From: Streptomyces sp. BK208
GTDB lineage: Bacteria; Actinomycetota; Actinomycetes; Streptomycetales; Streptomycetaceae
Length of the DNA: 64,000 nucleotides
Assembly (NCBI RefSeq): GCF_004364245.1
Contig: NZ_SOAV01000001.1
Coordinates: 558,001-622,000 of the forward strand
Direction: 5' to 3'
Under the pieces are notes generated by a model. It had not been told where the DNA came from. It was given only the letters and a program-made list of their open reading frames with translations, and ran no database searches. Below are positions 7,664-16,480 of this stretch, in pieces (the stretch's first letter is position 1; every line of letters begins with the position of its first letter). Both the position numbers and the translations under genes were made by a program.

Positions 7664-9226
7664 ATGAGCCAGGCAGACGAAGGACCCGACCGGACGGGCG
7701 ACGAGGGCGGCGGAGCGGGCCTGCGCTGTCTGGTCACCGGCGCCACGGGATACATCGGGGGCCGCCTCGTGCCCGAGCTGCTCGACGCCGGGTACCGGGT
7801 GCGGTGCCTGGCGCGCTCCCCGGACAAGCTGCGCGACCATCCGTGGGCGGGGAAGGCGGAGGTGGTGCGCGGGGACGTCACCGACGCGGACTCGGTGGCG
7901 GGGGCGATGGAGGGCATCGACGTCGCCTACTACCTGGTGCACGCGCTCGGCAGCGGCGACGACTTCGAGGCGACCGACCGGCGGGCGGCGCGCGTCTTCG
8001 CCCGGCGGGCCGAGGCGGCGGGCGTGCGGCGCATCGTCTACCTGGGCGGCCTGACGCCGCCCGGCGTGCCGGAAGGGGAACTCTCCCCGCACCTGCGCTC
8101 CCGCGCCGAGGTGGGCCGCATCCTGCTGGCCTCCCGGGTGCCCACGACCGTGCTGCGCGCGGCGATCGTCATCGGTTCCGGTTCGGCCTCCTTCGAGATG
8201 CTGCGCTACCTCACCGAGCGGCTGCCGGTGATGGTCACGCCCAGCTGGGTCCACACCCGCATCCAGCCGGTCGCCGTCCGGGACGTGCTGCGTGCCCTCG
8301 TCGGCAGCGCGACCATGCCGGCCGAGGTGTCCCGGACCTTCGACGTCGGCGGTCCCGACGTCCTGACCTACCGGGACATGATGTTCCGTTACGCCGAGGT
8401 CGCCGGGCTGCGCCGGCGCCTGATCCTGCCGGTGCCGATGCTGTCCCCGGGTCTGTCCAGCCACTGGGTCGGCCTGGTCACGCCGGTGCCCGCGGGCATC
8501 GCGCGGCCGCTCACCGAGTCGCTGCGGCACGAGGTGGTGTGCCGCGAGAACGACATCGTCCGGTACGTGCCGCCCCCGCCGGGGTATCCGCTGGGCTTCG
8601 ACGACGCGCTGCGGCTGGCCCTGCAACGGGTGCGGGACGCCCGGGTGACCACCCGCTGGTCGTCCGCGTCCGTGCCGGGGGCGCCCAGCGACCCCCTGCC
8701 CACCGACCCGGACTGGGCCGGCGGCAGCCTCTACACCGACCACCGCACGCTGACGGTCGACGCGTCGCCCGACGCGCTGTGGCGGGTCGTCGAGGGCATC
8801 GGCGGCGACAACGGCTGGTACTCCTTCCCGCTGGCCTGGGCGGTACGGGGCCGGCTCGACCGGCTGGTCGGCGGGGTCGGCCTGCGCCGGGGGCGCCGGG
8901 ACGCCGCGCGGCTGCGGGTCGGCGACTCGCTCGACTTCTGGCGGGTGGAGGAGATCGTCCCCGGCCGGCTGCTGCGCCTGCGTGCCGAGATGCGGCTGCC
9001 GGGCCTGGCCTGGCTGGAGATGTACGCGGAGACCGACGACGCCGGACGGACGCGGTACCGCCAGCGGGCGCTGTTCCATCCCCACGGGCTGGCGGGCCAC
9101 GCGTACTGGTGGAGCGTGTGGCCCTTCCACTCCGTGGTCTTCGGCGGCATGGCCCGCAACATCGCCCGCGCCGCCGCCCGCGCATCCCACCCGTCGCACC
9201 CGGCGCACGGCAACCCCGGCGCCTGA
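7664..9226 (+). CDS. SDR-type NAD(P)-binding protein with C-terminal DUF2867-like domain
   Basis: The 520-aa protein starts with an extended/atypical Rossmann domain (VTGATGYIGG, residues 24-33; a YLVHAL strand and a YLGGL segment), then carries a C-terminal half of about 160 residues of START-like type known in this family as DUF2867. The N-terminal domain resembles NmrA-like sugar-epimerase relatives. Reaction unknown; possibly a redox sensor or oxidoreductase. It is divergent from marR with about 100 bases between starts. Confidence 0.85.
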   Translation: MSQADEGPDRTGDEGGGAGLRCLVTGATGYIGGRLVPELLDAGYRVRCLARSPDKLRDHPWAGKAEVVRGDVTDADSVAGAMEGIDVAYYLVHALGSGDDFEATDRRAARVFARRAEAAGVRRIVYLGGLTPPGVPEGELSPHLRSRAEVGRILLASRVPTTVLRAAIVIGSGSASFEMLRYLTERLPVMVTPSWVHTRIQPVAVRDVLRALVGSATMPAEVSRTFDVGGPDVLTYRDMMFRYAEVAGLRRRLILPVPMLSPGLSSHWVGLVTPVPAGIARPLTESLRHEVVCRENDIVRYVPPPPGYPLGFDDALRLALQRVRDARVTTRWSSASVPGAPSDPLPTDPDWAGGSLYTDHRTLTVDASPDALWRVVEGIGGDNGWYSFPLAWAVRGRLDRLVGGVGLRRGRRDAARLRVGDSLDFWRVEEIVPGRLLRLRAEMRLPGLAWLEMYAETDDAGRTRYRQRALFHPHGLAGHAYWWSVWPFHSVVFGGMARNIARAAARASHPSHPAHGNPGA

Positions 9227-9584
9227 GGGCGGGTGCGCCGGGCCACCCGGGCCCGCGGGGTGACGGCTCCGTCCGGCGCGCTCGCCGTCCACCGGGGCAC
9301 GGGGCGTGGCATCGGCCGCCGGGGACAGCCGCCACACGGGGTGACGACAACGGCCGGAGACCCCGTACGCCCGTCGGGGCCGGTGATCACGGCCTTGTAC
9401 GGTCCTCCGGCCCGCTCTGGCCCGGCCGGCCCGGCCGGCGTGAAGGGCGTGGACGGCGTGGACGGCCTCCTCCGGTCGTCCGCGTCGTTCCTGGCGCCGG
9501 GGGCGCCGGCTCCCGCGCGTCCCCGGCCGAGGTATCCCCTGGTCCGGTACCGTCGCCCGCCCGACACCCCGTGCGAGGAGCGCC
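9227..9584. other. Intergenic region upstream of phr
   Basis: About 360 bases with no convincing gene. It holds short tandem repeats (cccggccggc and ggcgtggac repeated) and low-complexity GC stretches. Apparent Gly-Pro-rich translations are by-products of those repeats. Confidence 0.5.
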
Positions 9585-10961
9585 ATGACCACGTCGGTCG
9601 TCCTGTTCACCCGCGATCTGCGGCTGCACGACCATCCGCCGCTGCGGGCGGCCCTGGACCGCTCCGCAGCCGTGGTGCCGCTGTTCGTCCGTGACCGGGC
9701 CGTGGACGCCGCCGGTTTCGCCGCGCCCAACCGGCTCGCCCTCCTCGCCGACTGCCTGCGGGACCTGGACGCGGGCCTGCGCGACCGGGGCGGGCGGCTG
9801 GTCGTGCGTTCCGGGGACCTGGTCGCGCAGGTGTGCGCGGTGGCCGGGGAGGCGGAGGCAGACGAGGTGCACATGGCGGCCGACGTCAGCGCGCACGCGC
9901 ACCGGCGTGAGGAACTCCTGCGGTCCGCGCTCGAAGCGCGGGGCTGCCGGCTGCACGTGCACGACGCCGTGACGACCGTGCTGGCGCCGGGGTCCGTCAC
10001 CCCGGCGTCCTCCGATCACTTCGCGGTCTTCACGCCGTACTTCCGGCGTTGGTGCGACCACCGGGTCCGCGAACCGCTGGCCGCCCCGCGCGGGGTCCGC
10101 GTCCCGGACGGGGTCGGTTCGGAACCGCTGCCCGGCCGCGGGGCGCCGGCGGAGCTGTCGCCCGGGCTGGCGCCCGGCGGGGAGCGGGAGGCCAGGAAAC
10201 GGATGACGGCCTGGCTGCGCGACGGGGTCTCCGGCTACGCGGACCACCACGACGACCTGGCGGGCGACGCGACCTCCCGGCTCTCCCCCGACCTGCACTT
10301 CGGGGCGCTCTCCCCCGTCGAGCTGGTGCACCGGGCGCGCGGCGTGGAAGGCCCCGGCCCCGAGGCCTTCGTACGACAGCTTGCCTGGCGCGACTTCCAC
10401 CATCAGGTGCTGGCCGCCCGCCCGCGGTCCTCGACCGCCGACTACCGCACCCGGCACGACCGCTGGCGCACCGGTGCCGCCGCCGAGGCGGACGCCGCCG
10501 CGTGGCGGGAGGGGCGCACGGGCTATCCGATCGTGGACGCCGCGATGCGCCAGCTGCGGCACGAGGGCTGGATGCACAACCGGGGCCGCCTGCTCGTCGC
10601 GAGCTTCCTCACCAAGACGCTGTACGTGGACTGGCGGGTCGGCGCACGGCACTTCCTGCACCTGCTGGCCGACGGCGACGTGGCCAACAACCAGCTCAAC
10701 TGGCAGTGGGCCGCGGGCACCGGCACCGACACCCGGCCGCACCGTGTCCTCAACCCCACCACCCAGGCACGGCGGTTCGACCCCGACGGGGCCTACGTCC
10801 GGCGCTGGGTGCCCGAGCTGGCGGGACTGGAGGGCCGCTCCGTGCACGAGCCGTGGCGGCTGCCGGCCGAGGAGCGGTCCGCGTACGACGCCTACCCGGA
10901 CCCGATCGTCGACCTCGCCGACGGCCTGGACCGCTTCCGTCGGGCCCGGGGACGCGACTGA
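9585..10961 (+). CDS. phr: Deoxyribodipyrimidine photolyase (cryptochrome/photolyase family)
   Basis: The 458-aa protein is full length for class I photolyases. The N-terminal alpha/beta antenna domain begins SVVLFTRDLRLHDHP; the C-terminal FAD domain contains GYPIVDAAMRQL, the GWMHNRGRLLVASFLTKTL helix, NNQLNWQWAAGTGTDT and the diagnostic FDPDGAYVRRWVPEL. It uses light and FADH- to split cyclobutane pyrimidine dimers. It appears monocistronic: its stop codon lies inside the loop of a strong hairpin. Confidence 0.95.
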   Translation: MTTSVVLFTRDLRLHDHPPLRAALDRSAAVVPLFVRDRAVDAAGFAAPNRLALLADCLRDLDAGLRDRGGRLVVRSGDLVAQVCAVAGEAEADEVHMAADVSAHAHRREELLRSALEARGCRLHVHDAVTTVLAPGSVTPASSDHFAVFTPYFRRWCDHRVREPLAAPRGVRVPDGVGSEPLPGRGAPAELSPGLAPGGEREARKRMTAWLRDGVSGYADHHDDLAGDATSRLSPDLHFGALSPVELVHRARGVEGPGPEAFVRQLAWRDFHHQVLAARPRSSTADYRTRHDRWRTGAAAEADAAAWREGRTGYPIVDAAMRQLRHEGWMHNRGRLLVASFLTKTLYVDWRVGARHFLHLLADGDVANNQLNWQWAAGTGTDTRPHRVLNPTTQARRFDPDGAYVRRWVPELAGLEGRSVHEPWRLPAEERSAYDAYPDPIVDLADGLDRFRRARGRD

Positions 10962-10977
10962 TCCCCGGGCCCGACGG
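10937..10977 (+). terminator. Hairpin overlapping the phr stop codon
   Basis: Two perfectly complementary 16-base arms (10937-10952 and 10962-10977) flank a 9-base loop that contains the phr TGA. There is no U tract, as is common in Streptomyces. It probably ends phr transcription and may also stop transcripts from the opposite-strand genes. Confidence 0.65.
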
Positions 10978-11021
10978 GAGCGGTGCAGCGCCGGACCTGT
11001 CGGGCCCGGCGGGGAGGGTGG

Positions 11022-11453
11022 TCAGTCGGGCCTGCCGGGGCGGGACGTGTGGTCCGGGTGGTTCCGCGTACGGCGGGCCTCCTTCAGCTCCGCCTCGAAC
11101 AGGTGGTCGCGTCCCTGGGCGAGACGCGCCACCGCCTCCCGCTCCAGGTCCCGGAACGCCTGGTAGTACGTCCGGTCGTACGCCTCGACGATCTGGAACG
11201 TCCAGTGGCCCGGGATGACGTTGCGGCCGACGATCTCCGTGCGGACGCGCTCCGCCCAGTCCTCGTGACCGGCGGCGCGCAGCAGTTCGACGGCGCGGTC
11301 GAGTTCGAAGTCCGCCGAGCCGGTGAGCTGGTGGAAGGCGAACAGGTGACCGCGGGCGCACTCGGTCGTCTCCAGCGCCTTGGACAGCGCCCCGAGGGCT
11401 TCGACCGTCGCGTCGCTGACCCCTTCGGGGCGCCGGTGCGAGTCGTCAGCCAT
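11022..11453 (-). CDS. Conserved hypothetical protein (143 aa), last gene of a DUF2945-DUF3140 group
   Basis: A soluble, probably helical protein (ALGALSKALETTECARGHL, then ELDRAVELLRAAGHEDWAERV and GHWTFQIVEAYDRTYYQAF). The stop of the upstream gene overlaps its start by 8 bases, implying coupling. No domain recognised. The two genes before it encode DUF3140 and DUF2945 proteins, a group often linked with stress or stationary-phase expression in actinobacteria. Confidence 0.8.
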   Translation of the reverse strand: MADDSHRRPEGVSDATVEALGALSKALETTECARGHLFAFHQLTGSADFELDRAVELLRAAGHEDWAERVRTEIVGRNVIPGHWTFQIVEAYDRTYYQAFRDLEREAVARLAQGRDHLFEAELKEARRTRNHPDHTSRPGRPD

Positions 11454-11787
11454 GGTTCGCCAAGGGGTCGTGGCCCCAGTTCATGAGCGAGTACCGCCAC
11501 CGGGTGTCCTCGACGTCGCCCGACGGGCGCTGGGCCAGGTGCCGACGCACGTAGCCGACGACCTTGCGCATGTGCTCGTAGTCGTCGTCGGACAGGTCGC
11601 CCTTCTTCTTCCGCTGGATCTCGACGATCCTGCGGCCGGACGCGTGCCCGACGGACTCGCCCCCGTCCTTGTGGTGCCCGGCGTCCCGCGACTCGTCACT
11701 GTCGAGCCACTTCTCCAGCTCCGCCGGTGTCATGTTCACCAGTTCCCGGAAGGCTTCCCGGGTCTCGTCCCGCTCGTCGCCGTCCAC
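11446..11787 (-). CDS. DUF3140-family protein
   Basis: The 113-aa acidic/basic protein contains EAFRELVNMTPAELEKWL, the GHASGRRIVEIQRKKKGDL segment and a C-terminal MRKVVGYVRRHLAQRP...W.YSLMNWGHDP, the usual pattern of DUF3140. The length is right for the family. It lies 6 bases downstream of the DUF2945 gene stop and overlaps the next start by 8 bases. Function unknown; possibly DNA- or nucleoid-associated given its charge. Confidence 0.85.
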   Translation of the reverse strand: MDGDERDETREAFRELVNMTPAELEKWLDSDESRDAGHHKDGGESVGHASGRRIVEIQRKKKGDLSDDDYEHMRKVVGYVRRHLAQRPSGDVEDTRWRYSLMNWGHDPLANHG

Positions 11788-11793
11788 GGCCCC

Positions 11794-12024
11794 TCACTTC
11801 TTCTTCTTGAGCGCCGACGGCTTGTGCACCGCCGACCTGCCCGACTTGTCACTGCGCACCTCGTACTGCGGGTCGTCCGAGGAGGCGTCCACGGTGCGGC
11901 CGGACGCCTCGGTGCGCTCGGTGATCTTCTTCTCCACCTCGCCCTCGGTGCGCGAGCCGTGACTGCTCCAGGTGACCTTGTCGCCCTTCTTCAGGTGCTC
12001 GCCGTCGTCGCGGTTCTTCGCCAT
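11794..12024 (-). CDS. DUF2945 (hypervirulence-associated, Tudor-like) protein
   Basis: A 76-aa protein beginning KKGDKVTWSSHGSRTEGEV, then a beta-rich core (DPQYEVRSDKSGRSAVHKPSAL) and a Lys tail, typical of DUF2945. The ATG at 12024 has gagggag upstream; a longer frame to 12096 lacks one. First gene of a three-gene unit with tight spacing. Confidence 0.87.
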   Translation of the reverse strand: MAKNRDDGEHLKKGDKVTWSSHGSRTEGEVEKKITERTEASGRTVDASSDDPQYEVRSDKSGRSAVHKPSALKKKK

Positions 12025-12204
12025 CGTGGTGCTCCCTCGCCTGCGCGCCCCCTCGGCTTCCTGGACACCCTGGGTTCCCAGCCGGGGGTCTCCCACTCGG
12101 GCGGGGCCGGATTCGCCGCCGAACTATCCTGGTCGCGGCCCCGGCGCCACCCGTTCGGCCCGCACCCGCACCCTCCACGCCGCCGTCGTTCCAGGAGCAG
12201 CCCG

Positions 12205-13005
12205 TTGAACACCAGCACAGCGACCCCGGACAGCTACTACGAGCGGATCGACGAGCACCGTTACAAGCCCACCGCGCACGCGGGCGGCGCGTGGAGCCCG
12301 GACGAGCAGCACTTCAGTCCGCTCGGGGGTCTGATCGTCCACGCCGTGGACCGCCATCTCGCGGGCCGGGCCGGTGCGGACATGTCACTGAGCCGGATCA
12401 GCTTCGACATCCTGGGCCGCCCGGCGCTGGACGAGTGCGAGATACGGGTGGAGACCGTCCGGCCGGGACGCACCATCGAACTGGTCGAGGCGACGGTGCT
12501 GATCGCGGACCGGTCGGTGGCGCGGGCCAGGGCATGGCTGCTGGCGGACGGGGACACGAGCACCGTCGCGGGCGGCGGCGCCGACCGGCTCACCGCTCCG
12601 GACACGCTGGCCCCCTGGCCGATGGCGACCGAGTGGCCCGGCGGCTACATCGCCTCCCTGGACGTCCGCCCGCTCTCCCCGCCCCGGCCCGGCCGCACCA
12701 CCGCCTGGGTCTCCACCGCCCTCGATCTGGTCGCCGGGGAGAGCGCGAGCCCGCTGGCCTCCTACGTCGCGCTGGTCGACACGGCCAACGGCATCGCGGT
12801 ACGGCAGTCGCCTCGGGAGTGGATGTTCCCCAACGTGGATCTGACCCTGCACCTGCACCGCGCGCCGCGCGGCCGCTGGACCGGTCTGGACACCACCGTC
12901 GTCTTCGGGCCCACCGGCCAGGGCGTCACCAGCACCGTGCTGCACGACGTGGACGGCCCCGTGGGCCACGCCCAGCAGATGCTGACCGTCCGTCCGCAGC
13001 CGTGA
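12205..13005 (+). CDS. Acyl-CoA thioesterase family protein (double hotdog)
   Basis: A TTG start is inferred at 12205 because AGGAG lies 7 bases upstream and the homologous part begins immediately (YYERIDEHRYKPTAHAGGAW). The 266-aa protein shows two hotdog repeats as in TesB-like thioesterases: SPLGGLIVHAVDRHL...ISFDILGRP and, after a linker, AWVSTALDLVAGE...NVDLTLHLHRAPRG. It probably hydrolyses an acyl-CoA. Divergent from the DUF2945 unit; convergent with the quinone oxidoreductase gene. Confidence 0.85.
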   Translation: MNTSTATPDSYYERIDEHRYKPTAHAGGAWSPDEQHFSPLGGLIVHAVDRHLAGRAGADMSLSRISFDILGRPALDECEIRVETVRPGRTIELVEATVLIADRSVARARAWLLADGDTSTVAGGGADRLTAPDTLAPWPMATEWPGGYIASLDVRPLSPPRPGRTTAWVSTALDLVAGESASPLASYVALVDTANGIAVRQSPREWMFPNVDLTLHLHRAPRGRWTGLDTTVVFGPTGQGVTSTVLHDVDGPVGHAQQMLTVRPQP

Positions 13006-13035
13006 GCGGCCCGCGCCGGCCGACCTGCAGGACCG

Positions 13036-14037
13036 TCAGCCAGGCGTCAGGACCAGCCGTCCCCGCACCTCCCCGGCCTCCAGCCTGCGGTGTGCCTCGG
13101 CCGTGCCCGACAACGGCAGGCGGTCGGCGATGTGCGGGCGCCACGGCGTGTCCCGGAGCACCATGGCGACGCCCCGGGCCGCGTCGGCGAGGTCGGCGGT
13201 CGTGGCGTTGCTGATGGCGAAGCCCACGATGCTCGCGTCCCGGGTGTAGAGCCGGCCGAGCGGCAGCTCGACGGCTCCCCGGCCGAGCCCGACCATCGCG
13301 ACCAGGCGCCCGCCGTGGGCCAGCAGGTCCACGGCGTCGGCCAGCACCCCGTGCCCGGACGTGTCCAGGTGCACGTCGTAGCCGTCGGGAGCCGCCCGGC
13401 GCAGTTGCCCGCCGAGATCCGGAGCCCGGTAGTCGAGGACCTCGGCCGCGCCCAGGCGCCGCACCTCGCCGGCGTCCTCGGCTCGGGACGTGGCGACGAC
13501 GCGCGCGCCTGCGCGAGCGGCGAGGGCGACGGCGGCACCGCCCACGTTCCCGGCGCCGCCCCCGACGTACACGGTCTCCCCCGCCCGCAGCCGGCCGTGC
13601 CGGAACAGCGCCAGCCAGGCGGAGGCCGCCGGGTGCGCGGCGGCCACCAGGTCGTCGGCGGCGACGCCGGGCGGGACGGGGTAGAGCCGGTCGGCGGCGA
13701 CCGCCGCGTACTCGGCGAAGGAGCCCTGCCGTCCCGCGTGGCCCAGGCTGTTGCACCACACCGGCTGCCCGGCGGAGAAACCCACCGTGCCCGGTCCGGC
13801 CGCCGCGACCTCGCCCACCAGGTCGCGGCCGACGACGAAGGGAAGGGGCAGCGAGGTGGCGTACGCCCCGGACCGCACGAAGGTGTCCACCGGGTCGGCG
13901 GCGACGGCGCCGACTCTCACCAGGACGTCCGTGGGCCCGATCGGCGGCACGGGGAGTTCGCCGTACCGGATGGTGTCGGCCGGTCCGACGGCGTCGATGT
14001 ACGCCGCCCGCATGGTGTCGGAGACTGTGCCGTTCAT
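13036..14037 (-). CDS. Quinone oxidoreductase-like MDR-family NADP(H)-binding protein
   Basis: The 333-aa product has the GroES-like N-terminal fold (ILVRVGAVAADPVDTFVRSGAY type) and a Rossmann domain with VYVGGGAGNVGGAAVALA. It lacks the Cys/His zinc ligands of alcohol dehydrogenases, which fits the zinc-free NADPH:quinone reductase branch. The start overlaps the stop of the upstream membrane-protein gene as ATGA, so the two are coupled. Confidence 0.88.
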   Translation of the reverse strand: MNGTVSDTMRAAYIDAVGPADTIRYGELPVPPIGPTDVLVRVGAVAADPVDTFVRSGAYATSLPLPFVVGRDLVGEVAAAGPGTVGFSAGQPVWCNSLGHAGRQGSFAEYAAVAADRLYPVPPGVAADDLVAAAHPAASAWLALFRHGRLRAGETVYVGGGAGNVGGAAVALAARAGARVVATSRAEDAGEVRRLGAAEVLDYRAPDLGGQLRRAAPDGYDVHLDTSGHGVLADAVDLLAHGGRLVAMVGLGRGAVELPLGRLYTRDASIVGFAISNATTADLADAARGVAMVLRDTPWRPHIADRLPLSGTAEAHRRLEAGEVRGRLVLTPG

Positions 14038-14555
14038 GACGGCATGCTACGAACCGCCGGCCGCGACCGGCGACCGCGCCGGGTGAGTCCCCAGGGCTTG
14101 AGCAGCGAGAGCACCGTCATGAAGACGTAGGCGGACAGCGAGACGACCGGCCCGAAGAGCACGTCGCCCGCGTCGGGCAGCGGTGCTCCGGCGGCCACGG
14201 CGGCGAACGCCGAGTTCACCCCCGGGCGCAGTGCGAAGAAGGTGGCGAGGGTCGTGCCCAGGGTCAGCCAGAACTTCGTGTAGACCCACCGGTACCGGGC
14301 CAGTCCCCACGGCGTGCCCAGGGCCAGCACCAGGCCGCTGACCAGGGTGAGCAGGGCGAGGGGCAGCAACAGCCAGTCGGCGAACAGCTTCATGCCGCGG
14401 ACACCGGCGGACACCGTCTCCGGGGCATCGGTGGTCGCGGCGGTGACGCCGAGGGCCAGCAGCCCGAGCGTGAGCCCGAGCCAGGCGGCGGAAGCGACGA
14501 CGTGGACGACGAGGGCGGCCCTGCGGGCGGGGCGGGTCAGTTTCACGCCCCTCAC
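14034..14555 (-). CDS. DUF2269-like four-helix membrane protein
   Basis: GTG at 14555, with a GGGAG upstream, gives 173 residues with four hydrophobic segments (LVVHVVASAAWLGLTLGLL, LLLPLALLTLVSGLVLAL, FWLTLGTTLATFFAL, VVSLSAYVFMTVLSLL). The AAWLG and W-V-Y-T-K-F-W features match the DUF2269/CopD-like group. It is coupled to the downstream quinone oxidoreductase through ATGA, suggesting a shared redox role. Confidence 0.75.
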   Translation of the reverse strand: MRGVKLTRPARRAALVVHVVASAAWLGLTLGLLALGVTAATTDAPETVSAGVRGMKLFADWLLLPLALLTLVSGLVLALGTPWGLARYRWVYTKFWLTLGTTLATFFALRPGVNSAFAAVAAGAPLPDAGDVLFGPVVSLSAYVFMTVLSLLKPWGLTRRGRRSRPAVRSMPS

Positions 14556-14703
14556 GCTGCCGCTCCCGCGCCGTCCGGACGTCCCGCGAGGGGAGTAACC
14601 CGCCCTACCGAACAGGGCGTACGCGGCGGCCGTCACCGTGCCCGATCGGCGCAGGCCGCGGACGCCCACGCTGCGAGGGGTGCTCACGCGCCGTAGCCTG
14701 AGC

Positions 14704-14718
14704 GTGTCTCCAGGACAC
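14704..14718. promoter_or_regulatory. Inverted repeat in the DoxX-like gene leader
   Basis: GTGTC and GACAC arms flank a 5-base centre, and TAGCCT (a possible -10) lies just upstream at about 14694. It could be an operator; the arms are short, so chance is possible. Confidence 0.3.
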
Positions 14719-14734
14719 ACCGCTAGGAGGTCCC

Positions 14735-15160
14735 ATGCGTCTGCCCATCGCACTCCGGCACGTCGCCCCGCGACTGGCCACCGGGGCCTTCATTCTCAAC
14801 TCCGGCCTGGCCAAGCGCGGTGGCGACGAGCAGACCGCCGCGATGATGCACGGCATGGCGAAGAACGCCTATCCGTTCCTCGGCAAGCTGCAGCCGGCGA
14901 CGTTCCTCCGGCTGCTGTCCGCCGGTGAGATCACGCTCGGCGCGGCGCTGCTCCTGCCGGTCGTACCGACGGCTCTGGCGGGCGTCGGCCTGACCGCATT
15001 CTCGGCCGGGCTGGTGGGCCTGTACCTGCGCACCCCGGGGATGCGCGAGGAGGGCAGCCTGCGCCCGACCCAGGACGGCATCGCCCTGGCCAAGGACACC
15101 TGGATGCTCGGCATCGGGGTCGGATTCGTCGTCGACGGGGTCACGAGCAGGTCGCGCTAG
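14735..15160 (+). CDS. DoxX-like small membrane protein
   Basis: A 141-aa protein with hydrophobic segments (RLATGAFILNSGLAK, LLSAGEITLGAALLLPVVPTALAGVGLTAFSAGL and a final DTWMLGIGVGFVVDGV), laid out like actinobacterial DoxX relatives. The ribosome binding site is aggaggt, 4 bases before the ATG. Divergent from the DUF2269-like gene, convergent with kdgK. Substrate unknown. Confidence 0.7.
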   Translation: MRLPIALRHVAPRLATGAFILNSGLAKRGGDEQTAAMMHGMAKNAYPFLGKLQPATFLRLLSAGEITLGAALLLPVVPTALAGVGLTAFSAGLVGLYLRTPGMREEGSLRPTQDGIALAKDTWMLGIGVGFVVDGVTSRSR

Positions 15161-15196
15161 CGGCAGCGGAAAGCCGGGAGAGCCACGCCTTCGGGG

Positions 15197-16480
15197 TCAC
15201 CGGCTCGTGGCCGGGTCCGTGCTCCACGGCACCGTCGCCCGGCACCAGTCCTGCTCGGTGAGGGCCAGCATGGCTCCGACGGTGTCCGCGTCGGGCAACG
15301 GCCCGTGGTCCCCCACGACCCTCAGCGCGGAGGCGGCGGTGATGTGGCCGAGGCGCAGAGCCCGGGTCAGGTCCGTCCCGGCGCACAGCCCGGCGAGGAA
15401 TCCGGCGGCGAACGCGTCCCCCGCGCCCACCGGCTCCACCACCTCCGTGGCCAGGGCGGGCACCGTGCACACCGCCCGCTCGGTGAACGCGGTGGCTCCC
15501 CGCCCGCCGTCCTTGACGACGAGCACACGCGGGCCGCTCAGCAGCCGGCGCACGTCCGCTTCGGTCAGGTGCTCGCCCCACAGTTCCTGGGCCTCGTCCA
15601 GGCCGACGAAGACGATGTCGGCGCGGTCGGCCAGGTCCCGCAGCACCGAGGGGGCGGTGTCCGGCGGCCACAGCGCGGGGCGGTGGTTGACGTCGAAGCT
15701 GACCGCGTGGGCGCGTCGTGCCGGCGGGGTGTGCAGCGCCCGTTCCACCAGGGCACGGCAGGTCGGGGAGAGCGCGGGGGTCACCCCGGTCAGGTGAAGG
15801 AGGGCGGCCGAGCCGAACCGTTCGTCGTCCAGGACGCCGGGACCGAGGGCCGAGGCCGCCGAACCCCGGCGGTAGTAGTGCACGCGCGTCCCGGCGGCCC
15901 CCGGGTCCTTCAGGAGCAGGCCGGTCGGCCGGTCCGGGTCGGTGCGCACGCCGGAGACGTCCACCCCCGCCCGTGCGACGGCCGCCCGCACGCGCCGGCC
16001 GAGCGCGTCGTCCCCGACCGCAGAGAGCCAGGAGACGGGCAGGCCGAGGTCCGCGAGGTACATGGCCACGTTCGACTCGGCGCCGGCCACCGACAGGCGG
16101 AGGGAGTCGGCCGTGTCGAGCGCATGCGGCGGGGGCGGGGCCATGGCCGCCATGGTCTCCCCGAGACACACCACGGGCCCCCGCGCCGGCCGCCAGAAGG
16201 CCGCGTCCACTTCGGCGGGGGCGTCGTCGTCCGTGCACATGCGCAGGACCGCGTCCCGCATGCGCACGGGGGCGTCCGGCGTGCGTGCCGGGGTGTCCGG
16301 CGTACGTGCCGGGGTGTCCGGCGTGCGTACGGCGGCTTCCGGCGTGCGTGCCGGCGTGTCCGGCGTCTGTGCGGCGGCTTCCGGCGTGTGTGCGGGGGCC
16401 GGCATGCTCGTGGGGACCGGCGTGTGTACGGGGGCGGGGGTGCCGTCGTCCCCCTCGGCGGCGGGCGGCGTGCTGGTCAC
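15197..16480 (-). CDS. kdgK: PfkB-family 2-keto-3-deoxygluconate kinase with a Thr-Pro repeat extension
   Basis: The catalytic part (from about residue 95) is a complete ribokinase-fold kinase: VVCLGETMAAMAPP, the SVAGAESNVAMYLADLG sugar-binding segment, VVKDGGRGA, and the active-site VEPVGAGDAFAAGFLAG with its catalytic Asp. The start GTG overlaps the aldolase stop as GTGA. It probably phosphorylates KDG to KDPG for the preceding aldolase. The first ~85 residues are unusual: a Pro/Thr-rich leader including about six 7-residue units of the type TPDTPAR or TPEAAVR. Pfam-type kinases normally start at the VVCLGE strand. Confidence 0.88.
   Translation of the reverse strand: MTSTPPAAEGDDGTPAPVHTPVPTSMPAPAHTPEAAAQTPDTPARTPEAAVRTPDTPARTPDTPARTPDAPVRMRDAVLRMCTDDDAPAEVDAAFWRPARGPVVCLGETMAAMAPPPPHALDTADSLRLSVAGAESNVAMYLADLGLPVSWLSAVGDDALGRRVRAAVARAGVDVSGVRTDPDRPTGLLLKDPGAAGTRVHYYRRGSAASALGPGVLDDERFGSAALLHLTGVTPALSPTCRALVERALHTPPARRAHAVSFDVNHRPALWPPDTAPSVLRDLADRADIVFVGLDEAQELWGEHLTEADVRRLLSGPRVLVVKDGGRGATAFTERAVCTVPALATEVVEPVGAGDAFAAGFLAGLCAGTDLTRALRLGHITAASALRVVGDHGPLPDADTVGAMLALTEQDWCRATVPWSTDPATSR
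16262..16395. repeat. 21-bp coding repeats in the kdgK 5' region
   Basis: About six imperfect 21-base units on the minus strand encode Thr-Pro-x-x-x-x-Arg/Gln heptads. They keep the frame and sit only in the N-terminal extension, so they are a recently expanded disordered linker rather than a regulatory or CRISPR array. Confidence 0.75.

Noticed and set aside
9400..9480. A collagen-like Gly-Pro-Ala translation
   Set aside because: It comes from short GC-rich tandem repeats in an intergenic region, with no start site and no continuation.
7457..10000. An 847-codon minus-strand frame
   Set aside because: It crosses the SDR and photolyase genes in antisense and contains no recognisable domain.
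16262..16395. A possible CRISPR or minisatellite array
   Set aside because: The 21-base units keep the kdgK frame, have no spacers and encode heptads, so they are a coding repeat.
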